Of a DNA stretch of 64,000 bases, positions 41,207 through 49,669 are shown one piece after another; the stretch's first letter is position 1; the number at the start of each line of letters is the position of its first letter. Both the position numbers and the translations under genes were made by a program. The DNA is taken from assembly GCA_049299895.1 (NCBI GenBank), contig JBAQYF010000010.1, positions 1-64,000 on the forward strand. The letters are read 5' to 3'. The notes under the pieces were generated by a model. The model was not told where the DNA came from. It saw nothing but the letters and a program-made list of their open reading frames with translations, and did not search any database. The DNA comes from CAIYYO01 sp049299895. Lineage in GTDB: Archaea; Altiarchaeota; Altiarchaeia; IMC4; QMZM01.

Positions 41207-41932
41207 CTAAATAGTCGCCTTGAAATCATCATATGATACCCTGATACCCGTGGGCGTTATCTCGTAACGTACCGCATCCTTCAGATGGTCCGAGCCCCTT
41301 ATTTTATGGATCCGAAGAAAATTTCCTTCCGCCTCGGTGGGCTTAAGCAGCGTGACCGAATCCGCGAGGAAGTCTTCTATCCCGAACCGCGAGATGTCTT
41401 TTGAGGACATGAGTATCTCCGTTGTAAGAAGCGACGTCGTCTTAAGCCCTTTAAGAGCTGCTCTCAGGCGGAACATTTCAGCACGGAACTCGTTTATGTT
41501 CGCATATTTCAGGCTGAGAGGGACCAGGGAGTCGATTGCTATCCTCTGGGCGCTTGCAGCATTCCTCTTTAGGAGGTCTATGAAAGTATTCAAATCCAGG
41601 GGGCTGTCCTTTCTTTCGAACTCTTCCTGGGAGGTATACATCTTTCTCAGGGAGGATATGTCGAAAAGCTCTATCTTGCCGGGCTCGACCGCGTCAAGAT
41701 CCATGCCCACCGCCTTGCAGTTTTCAACAATCTGTGAAACGTCTTCTTCGAGCGTGATGTATATTCCTTTTTCCCCGTATTTCACGGCGCCCTGGTATAT
41801 GAATGATACGGCGAATATAGTCTTGCCCGTGCCGCTGCACCCGCTTAGAAGATTGACTGAGTTGGGCATGTATCCGCCGTTCAACATCTTGTCATATCCC
41901 GTGATACCCGTCCTGACCCGTTCGCCTTCCAT
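41207..41932 (-). CDS. KaiC-like single-domain RecA ATPase
   Basis: A 241-residue protein with Walker A GCSGTGKT at 31-38 and the catalytic Glu pair 62-63 in YITLEED, as in active KaiC-type ATPases and unlike the FlaH in this window. Walker B is RIAIDSLV. TEILMSS and the C-terminal HKIRGS...YEITPTGI are typical of archaeal KaiC-like proteins involved in signal transduction. It lies inverted between flaH and flaI, interrupting the usual flaHIJ order. Confidence 0.88.
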   Translation of the reverse strand: MEGERVRTGITGYDKMLNGGYMPNSVNLLSGCSGTGKTIFAVSFIYQGAVKYGEKGIYITLEEDVSQIVENCKAVGMDLDAVEPGKIELFDISSLRKMYTSQEEFERKDSPLDLNTFIDLLKRNAASAQRIAIDSLVPLSLKYANINEFRAEMFRLRAALKGLKTTSLLTTEILMSSKDISRFGIEDFLADSVTLLKPTEAEGNFLRIHKIRGSDHLKDAVRYEITPTGIRVSYDDFKATI

Positions 41933-42450
41933 CTTATTGTGAATATGAGATAACTGCTTATGTATTTATCGAAAGAGTATAATAATCCAAGAGTCCCGGC
42001 TTATCGTACATAACCGGATAGTTTCATCTTATGTTCTAATGCTTTTACCGACCCTGGCGCGAAAATAGGTGGGACACGCCTTTGAATTCCGTCGCAGATA
42101 CCCTGCGCATAGTCCTGTTTACAAGCGCATCGTCCGCTCTTTTACATATTCTCCGCGAGCCATCGGATATGGTCCCGCCATGTCGTTCCCGCATTTCCCG
42201 GAAGTACTAACCGGGATGGAATCGAACGGAACGGAGGGATGCAAAGAAATATAACCGGCAGGAGGCATTACTATTGCAGAGGATGAAAAATCTTGCGTCA
42301 TATATGGAATGCCTTAGCCGGCAGTATACGCAGGGGTAATAGACCATGTGGAATTCCTTGAGAGCATACCGAGAAGGAGTCGAATGCCTTTAGAAAAAAA
42401 GAAAACTGTTTTAATACACGGGAACAAAATAGTATATTAATAGGAATAAA
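41933..42450. other. Non-coding gap upstream of flaI
   Basis: A 518-base region with no supported gene. It probably holds the promoter of the KaiC-like pair at its left end. At its right end, TTAATACAC and TAGTATATTAATAGG near 42412-42446 could serve flaI. A CCCGG/CCGGG hairpin lies at about 42196-42214. A plus-strand frame near 42080-42205 looks weakly protein-like but cannot be assigned. Confidence 0.5.
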
Positions 42451-44121
42451 ATGTCCAAGGATGAAATAAAAGTCAGTCTGAGCGGTACGCTGGAAGAGGC
42501 TACGGCCAGAAACCCCCACCTGAAAAGATACCTTGAGAACCTTGCGGCAAAAGGGAGTATCCCGGAATTTCACACCCGCCTGGAAAGAGGGATGAAAGAT
42601 TTGCCCAGGCCGAACATCATATATCCCGTCGGAGACCCGGTTTTCATACATATCTACAAGGAACATGAAGGAGATACGCGTTACGAAGCTATCCAGCCGG
42701 AATTATCGGACTCCGAGAACAAACTGTACGAACAATTGACGAACAAGCTCATTGAAATAGCGCACACGCAGCCGGTACCAAGAGAAAAAGAGGGGATAGA
42801 GAAGATCCTTTCCAAACTGTTCGATCAGATAGTAGAGATATCCGAGACCAGCCACATCTCGCAGGAAGTGAAAAAGAAGGGCGTTCTTTCCCAGTTCACA
42901 AACAACGCCGAATCAAAGATAAAAGTCACAAAAGAGGAATACGAAAAACTCAAATACTTTCTCCTAAGAGACAGGGTGGGATACGGCGTGCTGGAGCCTC
43001 TCCTCAGAGACCCCTACATCGAGGACATACACTGCACGGGTGTTGGGAACGTACACCTTATCCATAAGATATTCGAAATGCAGACGACCAACATCAAATT
43101 CACCGACGACCTGCAACTGGACAGATACGTATTCCACGAGGCGGAACGGGTTGAAAGGCCCCTCTCGGAAGCGCAGCCCGTCGTCGACGCCATCATGCCG
43201 GACGGGAGCCGTGTCAACTTCATCTACGGACGGGAGATGAGCCTGGAGGGAAGCAGCTTCACTATCAGAAAATTCACGAAGATACCGATATCGATAACGC
43301 AACTGGTCTTCTGGAAGACGTTCAATTCCAAAGTCGCAGCGTACCTCTGGCTGTGCCTGCAATACGGCGTCTCCATATTCATCTGCGGGGAGACCGCTTC
43401 GGGTAAGACGACGACGTTGAATGCTGCCGCCGCATTCATCAAACCGGAAGGAAAGGTATATTCGGTCGAGAACACCCCGGAAGTAACCATACCCCACGAA
43501 GTCTGGCAGCACCTGGTCACAAGAGAAAGCGGGAAAAAGACCGACGTCACCATGTTCGACCTCCTGATAGCAGCGTTGCGATCGAGGCCCGATTACATTG
43601 TGGTCGGGGAGATCAGAAGCACGGAAGGAAACGTTGCTTTCCAGGCCATGCAGACCGGCCACCCGGTCATCTCCACGTTCCACGCGGGAAGCGTTACGAG
43701 CATGATACAAAGGCTTACGGGCCACCCGATCAACGTTCCCATAGCATCCATCGACAACCTGAACATCGTTCTCATACAGCAGCCGGTCTATTACCATGGC
43801 CGGTTCGTCAGGCGCGTCCTGGACATAACCGAGATAGAACACTACTACGATGACTTGAAGAAAGTATCTACAAGAAGCGTCTTCGGATGGGTGCCCGCAA
43901 CAGACGAGCACGTATTCCGGGGCTGGCACAACTCATACGTCCTGGAGAAAAAGATCGCGGTCCTGCTGGGGTATGAAGATCCAAGAGAGATATATGAAGA
44001 GCTTGAAAAAAGGGCCAGGATAATAGACGCGATGGTGGAGAACAAAATATTCAACTATTTTGACGTCTGGAACGTGATAAAAGGATACGTGCACACAGGG
44101 AAGGTGCCGTTCAACTACTAG
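42451..44121 (+). CDS. flaI: Archaellum motor ATPase FlaI
   Basis: A 556-residue type II/IV secretion-family ATPase that powers both assembly and rotation of the archaellum. Walker A GETASGKTT is at 313-321. The Asp box lies around NTPEVTIPHE, Walker B is YIVVGEIRS, and the His box is GHPVISTFHAG. The N-terminal crystal-structure-type domain precedes it. flaJ starts 14 bases downstream. Separated from flaH by the antisense pair and a long gap, so flaI-flaJ probably have their own promoter. Confidence 0.95.
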   Translation: MSKDEIKVSLSGTLEEATARNPHLKRYLENLAAKGSIPEFHTRLERGMKDLPRPNIIYPVGDPVFIHIYKEHEGDTRYEAIQPELSDSENKLYEQLTNKLIEIAHTQPVPREKEGIEKILSKLFDQIVEISETSHISQEVKKKGVLSQFTNNAESKIKVTKEEYEKLKYFLLRDRVGYGVLEPLLRDPYIEDIHCTGVGNVHLIHKIFEMQTTNIKFTDDLQLDRYVFHEAERVERPLSEAQPVVDAIMPDGSRVNFIYGREMSLEGSSFTIRKFTKIPISITQLVFWKTFNSKVAAYLWLCLQYGVSIFICGETASGKTTTLNAAAAFIKPEGKVYSVENTPEVTIPHEVWQHLVTRESGKKTDVTMFDLLIAALRSRPDYIVVGEIRSTEGNVAFQAMQTGHPVISTFHAGSVTSMIQRLTGHPINVPIASIDNLNIVLIQQPVYYHGRFVRRVLDITEIEHYYDDLKKVSTRSVFGWVPATDEHVFRGWHNSYVLEKKIAVLLGYEDPREIYEELEKRARIIDAMVENKIFNYFDVWNVIKGYVHTGKVPFNY

Positions 44122-44135
44122 AGGAGGATAATACT

Positions 44136-45803
44136 TTGGATATCCAAAAGCTTGTCCGGCAAGCAGGCTACGTCTCCGTACAGGAATACATGAAGGAGAG
44201 AGTATTCCCCGCATTGATCGTAACAGTCTCCTGTTTTTTGATAACCCTTTTCTTTTTCAAGGATTCGGGGATTCCTACAGTCATTATCCCTTTTGTTATC
44301 CTTATTGGTGGCCTGGCGTATCCGCCATTATATCTGAAGAGCGTCGTGGAAAACAAGAAGACCAACATCCACGAGAATATCCATCTGTTCATCACGTACG
44401 TAGGCGCCATAGCCAGCCTGGACATAAACCGGGTGAAGGTTTTTACGGAAGCCTCCAAAAAGGAGGAGTACGGAGAGATCACGGAAACCGTCAAGAAGAT
44501 CCGTTACCTGGCAAAGGATTGGGACCTGGGATTTGCCAAGACCTGCCGGAAAGTTGCCAGCCTTGAACCATCCATTATTTTCTCGGAATTCCTGGACCGT
44601 CTCGCGGCGGCCCTTGATTTCGGAGAGCCGCTGGATCTTTTTTTGCTGAAAGAACAAAAGGCGGTTATGGAGGAATATGAAATGGAATATAGAAAATCCC
44701 TTGAATGGATGAATACCCTAAGGGACATGTATTCGTCTCTTTTAATAGCCGGCGCCTTTATATTCGTAGCCTCCATCCTCATGCCTTTTTTCCTCCCGTA
44801 CAGCGTCGAGACACTGATAATTCTCACCGCCCTGTTCCTGGCAACCGCCGACGTATGCATATACGTCATGGTGGAAAGCTTTATCCCCAAGGCCCAGATG
44901 TGTCACAAACTCAAGATAAAGGACGCAGAGCACAAGAGGATGATGAAGCATATGAGGACCATGGTGTTGATATGCCCGGCCATATTCCTGACAATGTCCC
45001 TGATAGGCATATTCTCCTACTCGGTAAATCTCGCTCTCGCAATTACTCCTTTGGGGTACATAGGATTCCTGGGAGCGGCAAAAGAGAGAGCCGTGAGCAG
45101 AAGAGACAATGAATTCCCAGGATTCATAAGATCGCTCGGAGGCTCGCTTTCAGCCAAGGGAGGCTCCATGGTCACGACTCTTGAGGCGCTGCGCGTACAC
45201 GAGTTCGGAGTCCTGAACTATAATATAGAGATGCTTTACAGGAGATTAAAACTGGGAACAGACAAGATAGTGACCTGGGCATACTTCTCCGGGGAAAGCG
45301 GAAGCCAATTGATATACGAGTTCTGCAACATATTCGTAGACGTAACGAAGCTCGGAGGGGATCCCGAGAAAGCCTGCGAGATAATCAGCGAGAACTTTTC
45401 ACGCCTGCTGCACCTAAGAAAACTCCGGGCGCAGCTTTCAGGCAGCCTCAGGGGGATGTTCTACGGGTCTATCCTGGCGCTCTCGCTCACAGTCTATGCG
45501 GGCCTTCAGTCCATAAAGATAATATCCGGAACAATTTCCTCGATGACTAACAGCGTATCCGACGCACCCATGGCAAAAGAGATGCTTGGAAATATTTTTC
45601 TTTCCCCCGATACGTTCAATATCCCGCTGATAACCGGCCTCGTATTTACCGTACTCGTATTCCAGTCCGCATTCACGGCATACCTTATCAAAGTGATAGA
45701 CGGAGGCGAAAAATACGCCTGCCTGATGGACCTTGTAGTCCTCACCTGGACGATAGTTGCAATAGAATACCTGGCATCCTACGTGGCAAGCACGTTATTG
45801 TAA
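44136..45803 (+). CDS. flaJ: Archaellum membrane platform protein FlaJ
   Basis: A 555-residue polytopic membrane protein on which the filament assembles. Two T2SF-type cytoplasmic domains (around 95-185 and 320-430, for example LAAALDFGEPLDLFL and YFSGESGSQLIYEF) are separated and flanked by helix pairs: about 29-62, 205-250, 270-305 and 440-550. The start is probably TTG 44136 with GGAGG ten bases upstream. Last plus-strand gene of the cluster. No prepilin peptidase gene follows. Confidence 0.92.
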   Translation: MDIQKLVRQAGYVSVQEYMKERVFPALIVTVSCFLITLFFFKDSGIPTVIIPFVILIGGLAYPPLYLKSVVENKKTNIHENIHLFITYVGAIASLDINRVKVFTEASKKEEYGEITETVKKIRYLAKDWDLGFAKTCRKVASLEPSIIFSEFLDRLAAALDFGEPLDLFLLKEQKAVMEEYEMEYRKSLEWMNTLRDMYSSLLIAGAFIFVASILMPFFLPYSVETLIILTALFLATADVCIYVMVESFIPKAQMCHKLKIKDAEHKRMMKHMRTMVLICPAIFLTMSLIGIFSYSVNLALAITPLGYIGFLGAAKERAVSRRDNEFPGFIRSLGGSLSAKGGSMVTTLEALRVHEFGVLNYNIEMLYRRLKLGTDKIVTWAYFSGESGSQLIYEFCNIFVDVTKLGGDPEKACEIISENFSRLLHLRKLRAQLSGSLRGMFYGSILALSLTVYAGLQSIKIISGTISSMTNSVSDAPMAKEMLGNIFLSPDTFNIPLITGLVFTVLVFQSAFTAYLIKVIDGGEKYACLMDLVVLTWTIVAIEYLASYVASTLL

Positions 45804-45817
45804 GAACCGATAAAGTA

Positions 45818-46025
45818 TTAAGAGGACATAGTGGATTCGGTCGTACCGCTAAAAGCACAGACAATGTATCCCAGTATGCCGGCAAGGCATAATAAGAACA
45901 GCAAGAGCAACTGCTACAAAGGCTACTGCCCAAAAGAATTAAATCATCCACAGGGTTGCGGATAATATAAAGCCACCGTCGGCCGGTATTCCCGCTACTG
46001 CTGCACTGGTGGGACACCCAAGTAC
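45818..46025 (-). pseudogene. Decayed small membrane protein
   Basis: Minus-strand reading gives TSAAVAGIPADGGFILSATL, an in-frame TAA, then FFWAVAFVAVALAVL. After a shift it continues LCLAGILGYIVCAFSGTTES to a TAA at 45818. Two membrane helices are evident but the frame is broken twice. It fills most of the 304-base gap after flaJ. Parent family unknown. Confidence 0.35.
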
Positions 46026-46107
46026 ATTATCGAACTAACCTGTAGATACCCGGACCAAAGAGCAGAGATAGGATGCTGACAGATAGAAAAAAATATGAAA
46101 GAAAATA

Positions 46108-46518
46108 TTAGTTCTTCTTTGCCTTGCTAATTATGTTGTCCATCACATAAGCACGGAATATGTCGCTGTTCGAGATCAGACCTACTAGAACGTTATTCTC
46201 CACGACGGGGAACCTCCGGACTCTGGTTTTCTCCATGAGTTTTGCCGCGGCCACAACGTCCATGCTGGGAGTGATCGTCATAACGGGCTTTGTCATGACG
46301 TCGGCAACCTTCATATCCCGGGGATCGTTGCTTCTTCCAACGACAGAATGTATTACGTCTTTCCGGGTCACGATACCGTAAACGTCCGCATCGTCTTTTT
46401 TCTTTACGATGATGGAGCTAACGTGCCTTTCCACCATAGTCTTCATGGCCGAAGCCACACTCTCTTCTTCACCTATGGTTATAACACCACGGGTCATTAC
46501 TTCACCAACAGTCGGCAT
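46108..46518 (-). CDS. Two-CBS-domain protein
   Basis: A 136-residue tandem CBS (Bateman) module. VGEVMTRGVITIGEEESVAS opens the first CBS domain and VADVMTKPVMTITPSMDVVA the second, with VRRFPVVENNVLVGLISNSD closing it. Such modules sense adenosine nucleotides or related ligands. With no attached enzyme domain it probably acts in trans on a partner. It is 17 bases from the small paralog gene upstream on the same strand. Confidence 0.92.
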   Translation of the reverse strand: MPTVGEVMTRGVITIGEEESVASAMKTMVERHVSSIIVKKKDDADVYGIVTRKDVIHSVVGRSNDPRDMKVADVMTKPVMTITPSMDVVAAAKLMEKTRVRRFPVVENNVLVGLISNSDIFRAYVMDNIISKAKKN

Positions 46519-46535
46519 TTATAATCACCTTATAA

Positions 46536-46823
46536 TCATTTCATCTTACGTCGATCGGAAAACCACAGTTCTGTTCCGCCGGAATTCTCCAGGCGCCGTA
46601 TGTCTATGAGCTCTTCAAGCATGCACCTCATGTCGTCAATGGTTTTTTTTCCCACTTTCGCACCCGAGGCCATGCTGCATACCCTGATAAGAGCATCGTC
46701 GTTATCGTATCTGCTCACGTATTTTTCGCATACCCTTTGTATGTCCTCCAATTCCCCGGTATCCAGCGTGAGCAATATGTCGTTCAAGACGTAATGACTG
46801 GCAATAATCGTCTTATCGTGCAT
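46536..46823 (-). CDS. Small paralogous protein A next to the CBS protein
   Basis: A 95-residue protein from ATG 46823 (a GTG seven codons upstream is also possible). It shares with the gene at 47120-47386 the N-terminal block IASHYVLNDILLTLDTGELE, then EDIQRVCEKYVSRY-DD-L. It is helical, without cysteine pairs or membrane segments. No known family comes to mind. The C-terminal half (KKTIDDMRCMLEELIDI) is less conserved. It sits just upstream of the CBS gene in the same direction and may be co-transcribed. Confidence 0.7.
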   Translation of the reverse strand: MHDKTIIASHYVLNDILLTLDTGELEDIQRVCEKYVSRYDNDDALIRVCSMASGAKVGKKTIDDMRCMLEELIDIRRLENSGGTELWFSDRRKMK

Positions 46824-46865
46824 TGGATGAATATGGGAAAACACAAATAAAAAACGATAAAAACC

Positions 46866-47027
46866 TTATTTAGACGGTTTATGCGCTGTTTCCGGCTTTT
46901 TTACGTCCACTATTTCGTCGGATACTTCCCCAAAAAGTACTAATTGCTCCAGAGGCGAGAAAAGCCCGCCCGAATTATTCTTCCCGACAAAAAATTCCTT
47001 TATCTTCTGCATTACATCACTATCCAC
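46866..47027 (-). CDS. Small 53-residue protein between the two paralogs
   Basis: An ORF from GTG 47027 (or TTG 47033) to TAA 46866. AAGGAG lies just upstream and a TATA-like TAAATATTTAGG further up, so initiation is plausible. The translation contains MQKIKEFFVGKNNSGGLFS, then PLEQLVLFGEVSDEIVD and a Lys/Pro-rich tail. It is too short for a known domain. Its place between two paralogous genes suggests it belongs to the same unit. Confidence 0.5.
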   Translation of the reverse strand: MDSDVMQKIKEFFVGKNNSGGLFSPLEQLVLFGEVSDEIVDVKKPETAHKPSK

Positions 47028-47119
47028 ACTCAACCAACTCCTTACACTCTAATAAAAGAGTACCTAAATATTTAGTAAACCAGGATATAAAAACCAACCC
47101 TCACACAAAAAGAAAATGT

Positions 47120-47386
47120 TTACCAGAGAGATTTTTTCTTCGAACTTCCGGTCTTCCTTTTCTCGGCCAGGAATACAAGGCCTTCGCGCAGCTCAGATAC
47201 AACGGCGGGACCCACGTCTTTTTCGAAGAGCAAGCGATTACAGATGACGAATAATTCGTCGTCGCTCTTATAACGCGAGATATATTTCTCACAGACCTTA
47301 CGGATGTCCTCGACATCCCCTTTTTCAACAGTCAGAAGAATGTCATTCAGCATATAATGACTGGCCAAGATCGGACTCTCTACCAT
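47120..47386 (-). CDS. Small paralogous protein B
   Basis: An 88-residue protein. ATG 47386 is chosen because CAGGTG lies six to eleven bases before it. An upstream GTG adds three residues. LASHYMLNDILLTVEKGDVE, then EDIRKVCEKYISRYKSDDEL, matches protein A over about 45 residues, after which they diverge. The C-terminus is basic (EKRKTGSSKKKS). Helical, soluble, family unknown. The two copies and the CBS protein form a compact minus-strand cluster after the archaellum genes. Confidence 0.7.
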   Translation of the reverse strand: MVESPILASHYMLNDILLTVEKGDVEDIRKVCEKYISRYKSDDELFVICNRLLFEKDVGPAVVSELREGLVFLAEKRKTGSSKKKSLW

Positions 47387-47687
47387 ATAAAACACCTGCC
47401 ACCCTTTGTATAATATTAGGGAAAAGATGGATAAAAGATGTTAAAAAGACATATAACACGTAATTAAGGGGATACCATCAGAGTCTATAATAGGGCTTGT
47501 ACGAACTAATCCAAACATAAAAACTATAAAATGACTAAAGAAATAGTGAGTGTCTGGTGATTATCTTTCTTGGTAGTTATTAATACTGGCTGAATAGCTC
47601 AAATTTACACTAACATGAAAAAATAGCTAATCAGGTATCAGTTTGGATTCGTCAGTGCCATCGAGCGACAGCAAAGATGACACCCCA
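47387..47687. other. AT-rich intergenic region
   Basis: No supported gene. It contains the promoter area of paralog B at the left end. I see no tRNA, and nothing I can call a stable RNA. Confidence 0.5.
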
Positions 47688-47726
47688 TTTGCTGGTGACG
47701 CCAGCATGCCTTAAGCACTTTTGGGG
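47688..47726 (-). repeat. Dispersed hairpin repeat, copy 2
   Basis: The reverse complement runs CCCCAAAAGTG...GGCATGCTGGCGTCACCAGCAAA and matches copy 1 at 8819-8856. Here the stem GCTGG/CCAGC is fully Watson-Crick. It lies about 36 bases beyond the 3' end of tRNA-Glu, on the same strand. Confidence 0.7.
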
Positions 47727-47761
47727 ACACGACACCTTTTATTTATCCTAAAGAAAAGAAG

Positions 47762-47836
47762 TGTGCTCCCGCCGGGATTTGAACCCGAGTCCCCAGCTCG
47801 AAAGGCTGGAATGATTGGCCGGTCTACACTACGGGA
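47762..47836 (-). tRNA. tRNA-Glu (anticodon TTC)
   Basis: Minus strand: acceptor GCTCCCG/CGGGAGC is perfectly paired. Anticodon stem CCAGC/GCTGG encloses CTTTCGA, giving anticodon TTC. The T arm is CGGG-TTCAAAT-CCCG and discriminator A is at 47762. CCA is not encoded. No intron. Confidence 0.94.
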
Positions 47837-47891
47837 GCGTAAGATTAGGATATATTGGTCTTACGTTTTTATATATGTAGAAAAGAGATTT

Positions 47892-48200
47892 TTATTTCGT
47901 CAGTTCTATCTCTATGTGTACGCCGTCTGGTACCTGTACCCTCATTATCTGCCTGAGGGATCGTTCATCTGCGTCCACGTCTATTACTCTTTTGTGTATC
48001 CTCATCTCCCAGCGTTCGAACGTGTCTGTGCCTTCTCCGTCGGGGGATTTTCTGCAGCAGATCTTCAGTCTTTTGGTGGGCATGGGTATGGGTCCCGCGT
48101 ATGCTGCGCCGGTCTTCCCTGTTATGTCGACTATTTGTTGCGATACGTTCTCCAGTTCCTTTACGTCCTTCCCGATGAGAATGATGCGTGCTTTTTCCAT
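47892..48200 (-). CDS. rps10: Ribosomal protein uS10
   Basis: A 102-residue small-subunit protein. Typical segments are KARIILIGKDVKELENVSQQ, GPIPMPTKRLKI with the tRNA-side loop, and MRIHKRVIDVDADERSLRQI. It follows EF-1A by 61 bases, the conserved archaeal tuf-rps10 order. Confidence 0.96.
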   Translation of the reverse strand: MEKARIILIGKDVKELENVSQQIVDITGKTGAAYAGPIPMPTKRLKICCRKSPDGEGTDTFERWEMRIHKRVIDVDADERSLRQIMRVQVPDGVHIEIELTK

Positions 48201-48261
48201 CCTTTAGTCTCCTGTTTTGTGTTTTGTATTAAAATAAAAAAATAAGAAATGTAGGCTGTTT

Positions 48262-49539
48262 TCAGCCGTTCACTTTCCTGGGTGTTACAGCTATCACCAT
48301 TCCTGCGGCTATCGTGCTGCCCATGTCCCTTATGGCGAATCTGCCCAGGGGCGGGAAGTCCTTTGCCGTTTCTATGCATAGCAGCTTTGTGGGTTTTACC
48401 TTCACAATGGCTACGTCTCCTGTCTTCAGGAATTGAGGGTTCTCTTCGGATGTCTGTCCTGTCTTCGGGTCTATCTTCTTTATTAGCTCGATGAAGGTGC
48501 AGGCTACCTGCGCTGTGTGCACGTGGAATACGGGCGTGTATCCGACGGTTATCGCCGAGGGATGTCCTAGGACTACTATCTGCGCCGTGAAGTCTTCTGC
48601 GACTGTGGGCGGGTTGTCTACTGGTCCTGCTACGTCTCCTCTTTTAACGTCGTTTTTACCTATTCCTCTTACGTTGAATCCTATGTTGTCTCCGGGTCCT
48701 GCCTGCGCCATCTGCTCGTGGTGCATCTCGACTGTTTTTACTTCTCCTACCACGTTCGCGGGCATGAATATCACTTTCATTCCGGGCTTCAGGACTCCTG
48801 TTTCAACCCTTCCGACGGGGACTGTTCCGACTCCGGTGATGGTGTATGCGTCCTGTACGGGTACCCTTAGAGCTTTGTCTACGGGTTTGTCAGGCATCTT
48901 CAGGTCGTCTATCGCCTGCAAAAGCGCCTTTCCTTTGTACCAGGGTGTCTTGTCGCTCTTTACTTTTACGTTGTCTCCGCAGTATGCTGACACAGGTATG
49001 AATTCTATTTCAGCTACTTTGTATCCGATCCCTGCGAGGAGCTTTGATACTTCGTCTTTTACTTTGTTGTACTGCGCTTCCTCGTAGTTGATGGCGTCTA
49101 CCTTGTTCAGGGCGACGATCAACTGTTTTACTCCGAGTGTCCTGCACAGGAATGCATGCTCCTTTGTCTGGGGCTGTACTCCGTCTTTTGATGATACTAC
49201 CAGAATCGCCGCGTCTGCCTGCGATGCTCCGGTTATCATGTTCTTTACGAAGTCTCTGTGACCGGGGGCATCGATGATAGTGAAGTAGTTCTTCTGCGTC
49301 GAAAACTTCTTGTGCGCAATGTCTATGGTAACTCCTCTTTCTCTTTCTTCCTTAAGGGAGTCCATTACCCATGCGAACTCGAATGTTCCCTTACCCATCT
49401 TCTCTGCTTCTTCCTTGTATTTCTTCATCGTCTGCTCGGATACTTCTCCGACTTCATAGAGCAAGCGACCTACCAGAGTAGATTTTCCGTGGTCAACGTG
49501 TCCGACAAACACCAGATTTAGGTGTGGTTTTTCAGCCAT
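48262..49539 (-). CDS. tuf: Translation elongation factor 1-alpha
   Basis: A 425-residue GTPase that delivers aminoacyl-tRNA to the ribosome. G motifs: GHVDHGKST at 12-20, DAPGHRDFVKNM (G3) and NKVDA (G4). RERGVTID is the switch I region. Domains II and III follow (GVGTVPVGRVETG; GYTPVFHVHTAQVAC). Archaeal/eukaryal type. 130 bases separate it from EF-2 upstream. Confidence 0.97.
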   Translation of the reverse strand: MAEKPHLNLVFVGHVDHGKSTLVGRLLYEVGEVSEQTMKKYKEEAEKMGKGTFEFAWVMDSLKEERERGVTIDIAHKKFSTQKNYFTIIDAPGHRDFVKNMITGASQADAAILVVSSKDGVQPQTKEHAFLCRTLGVKQLIVALNKVDAINYEEAQYNKVKDEVSKLLAGIGYKVAEIEFIPVSAYCGDNVKVKSDKTPWYKGKALLQAIDDLKMPDKPVDKALRVPVQDAYTITGVGTVPVGRVETGVLKPGMKVIFMPANVVGEVKTVEMHHEQMAQAGPGDNIGFNVRGIGKNDVKRGDVAGPVDNPPTVAEDFTAQIVVLGHPSAITVGYTPVFHVHTAQVACTFIELIKKIDPKTGQTSEENPQFLKTGDVAIVKVKPTKLLCIETAKDFPPLGRFAIRDMGSTIAAGMVIAVTPRKVNG

Positions 49540-49669
49540 TTTTCGTTTCTCCTTTAATTGTAAGTTTATTATGTTATATAAGAGTATTCTATTTGCTTTT
49601 CTGTCTTAAAAAATCAAGACGAAATGGATTAAAAAAATGTGTTTAAAAATTAATAAATCAAGCTACGTT

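Noticed and set aside
42080..42205. Weakly protein-like frame (DTLRIVLFTSASSALLHILR) before flaI
   Set aside because: No start, short, no similarity I can name, and the opposite frames look equally plausible.
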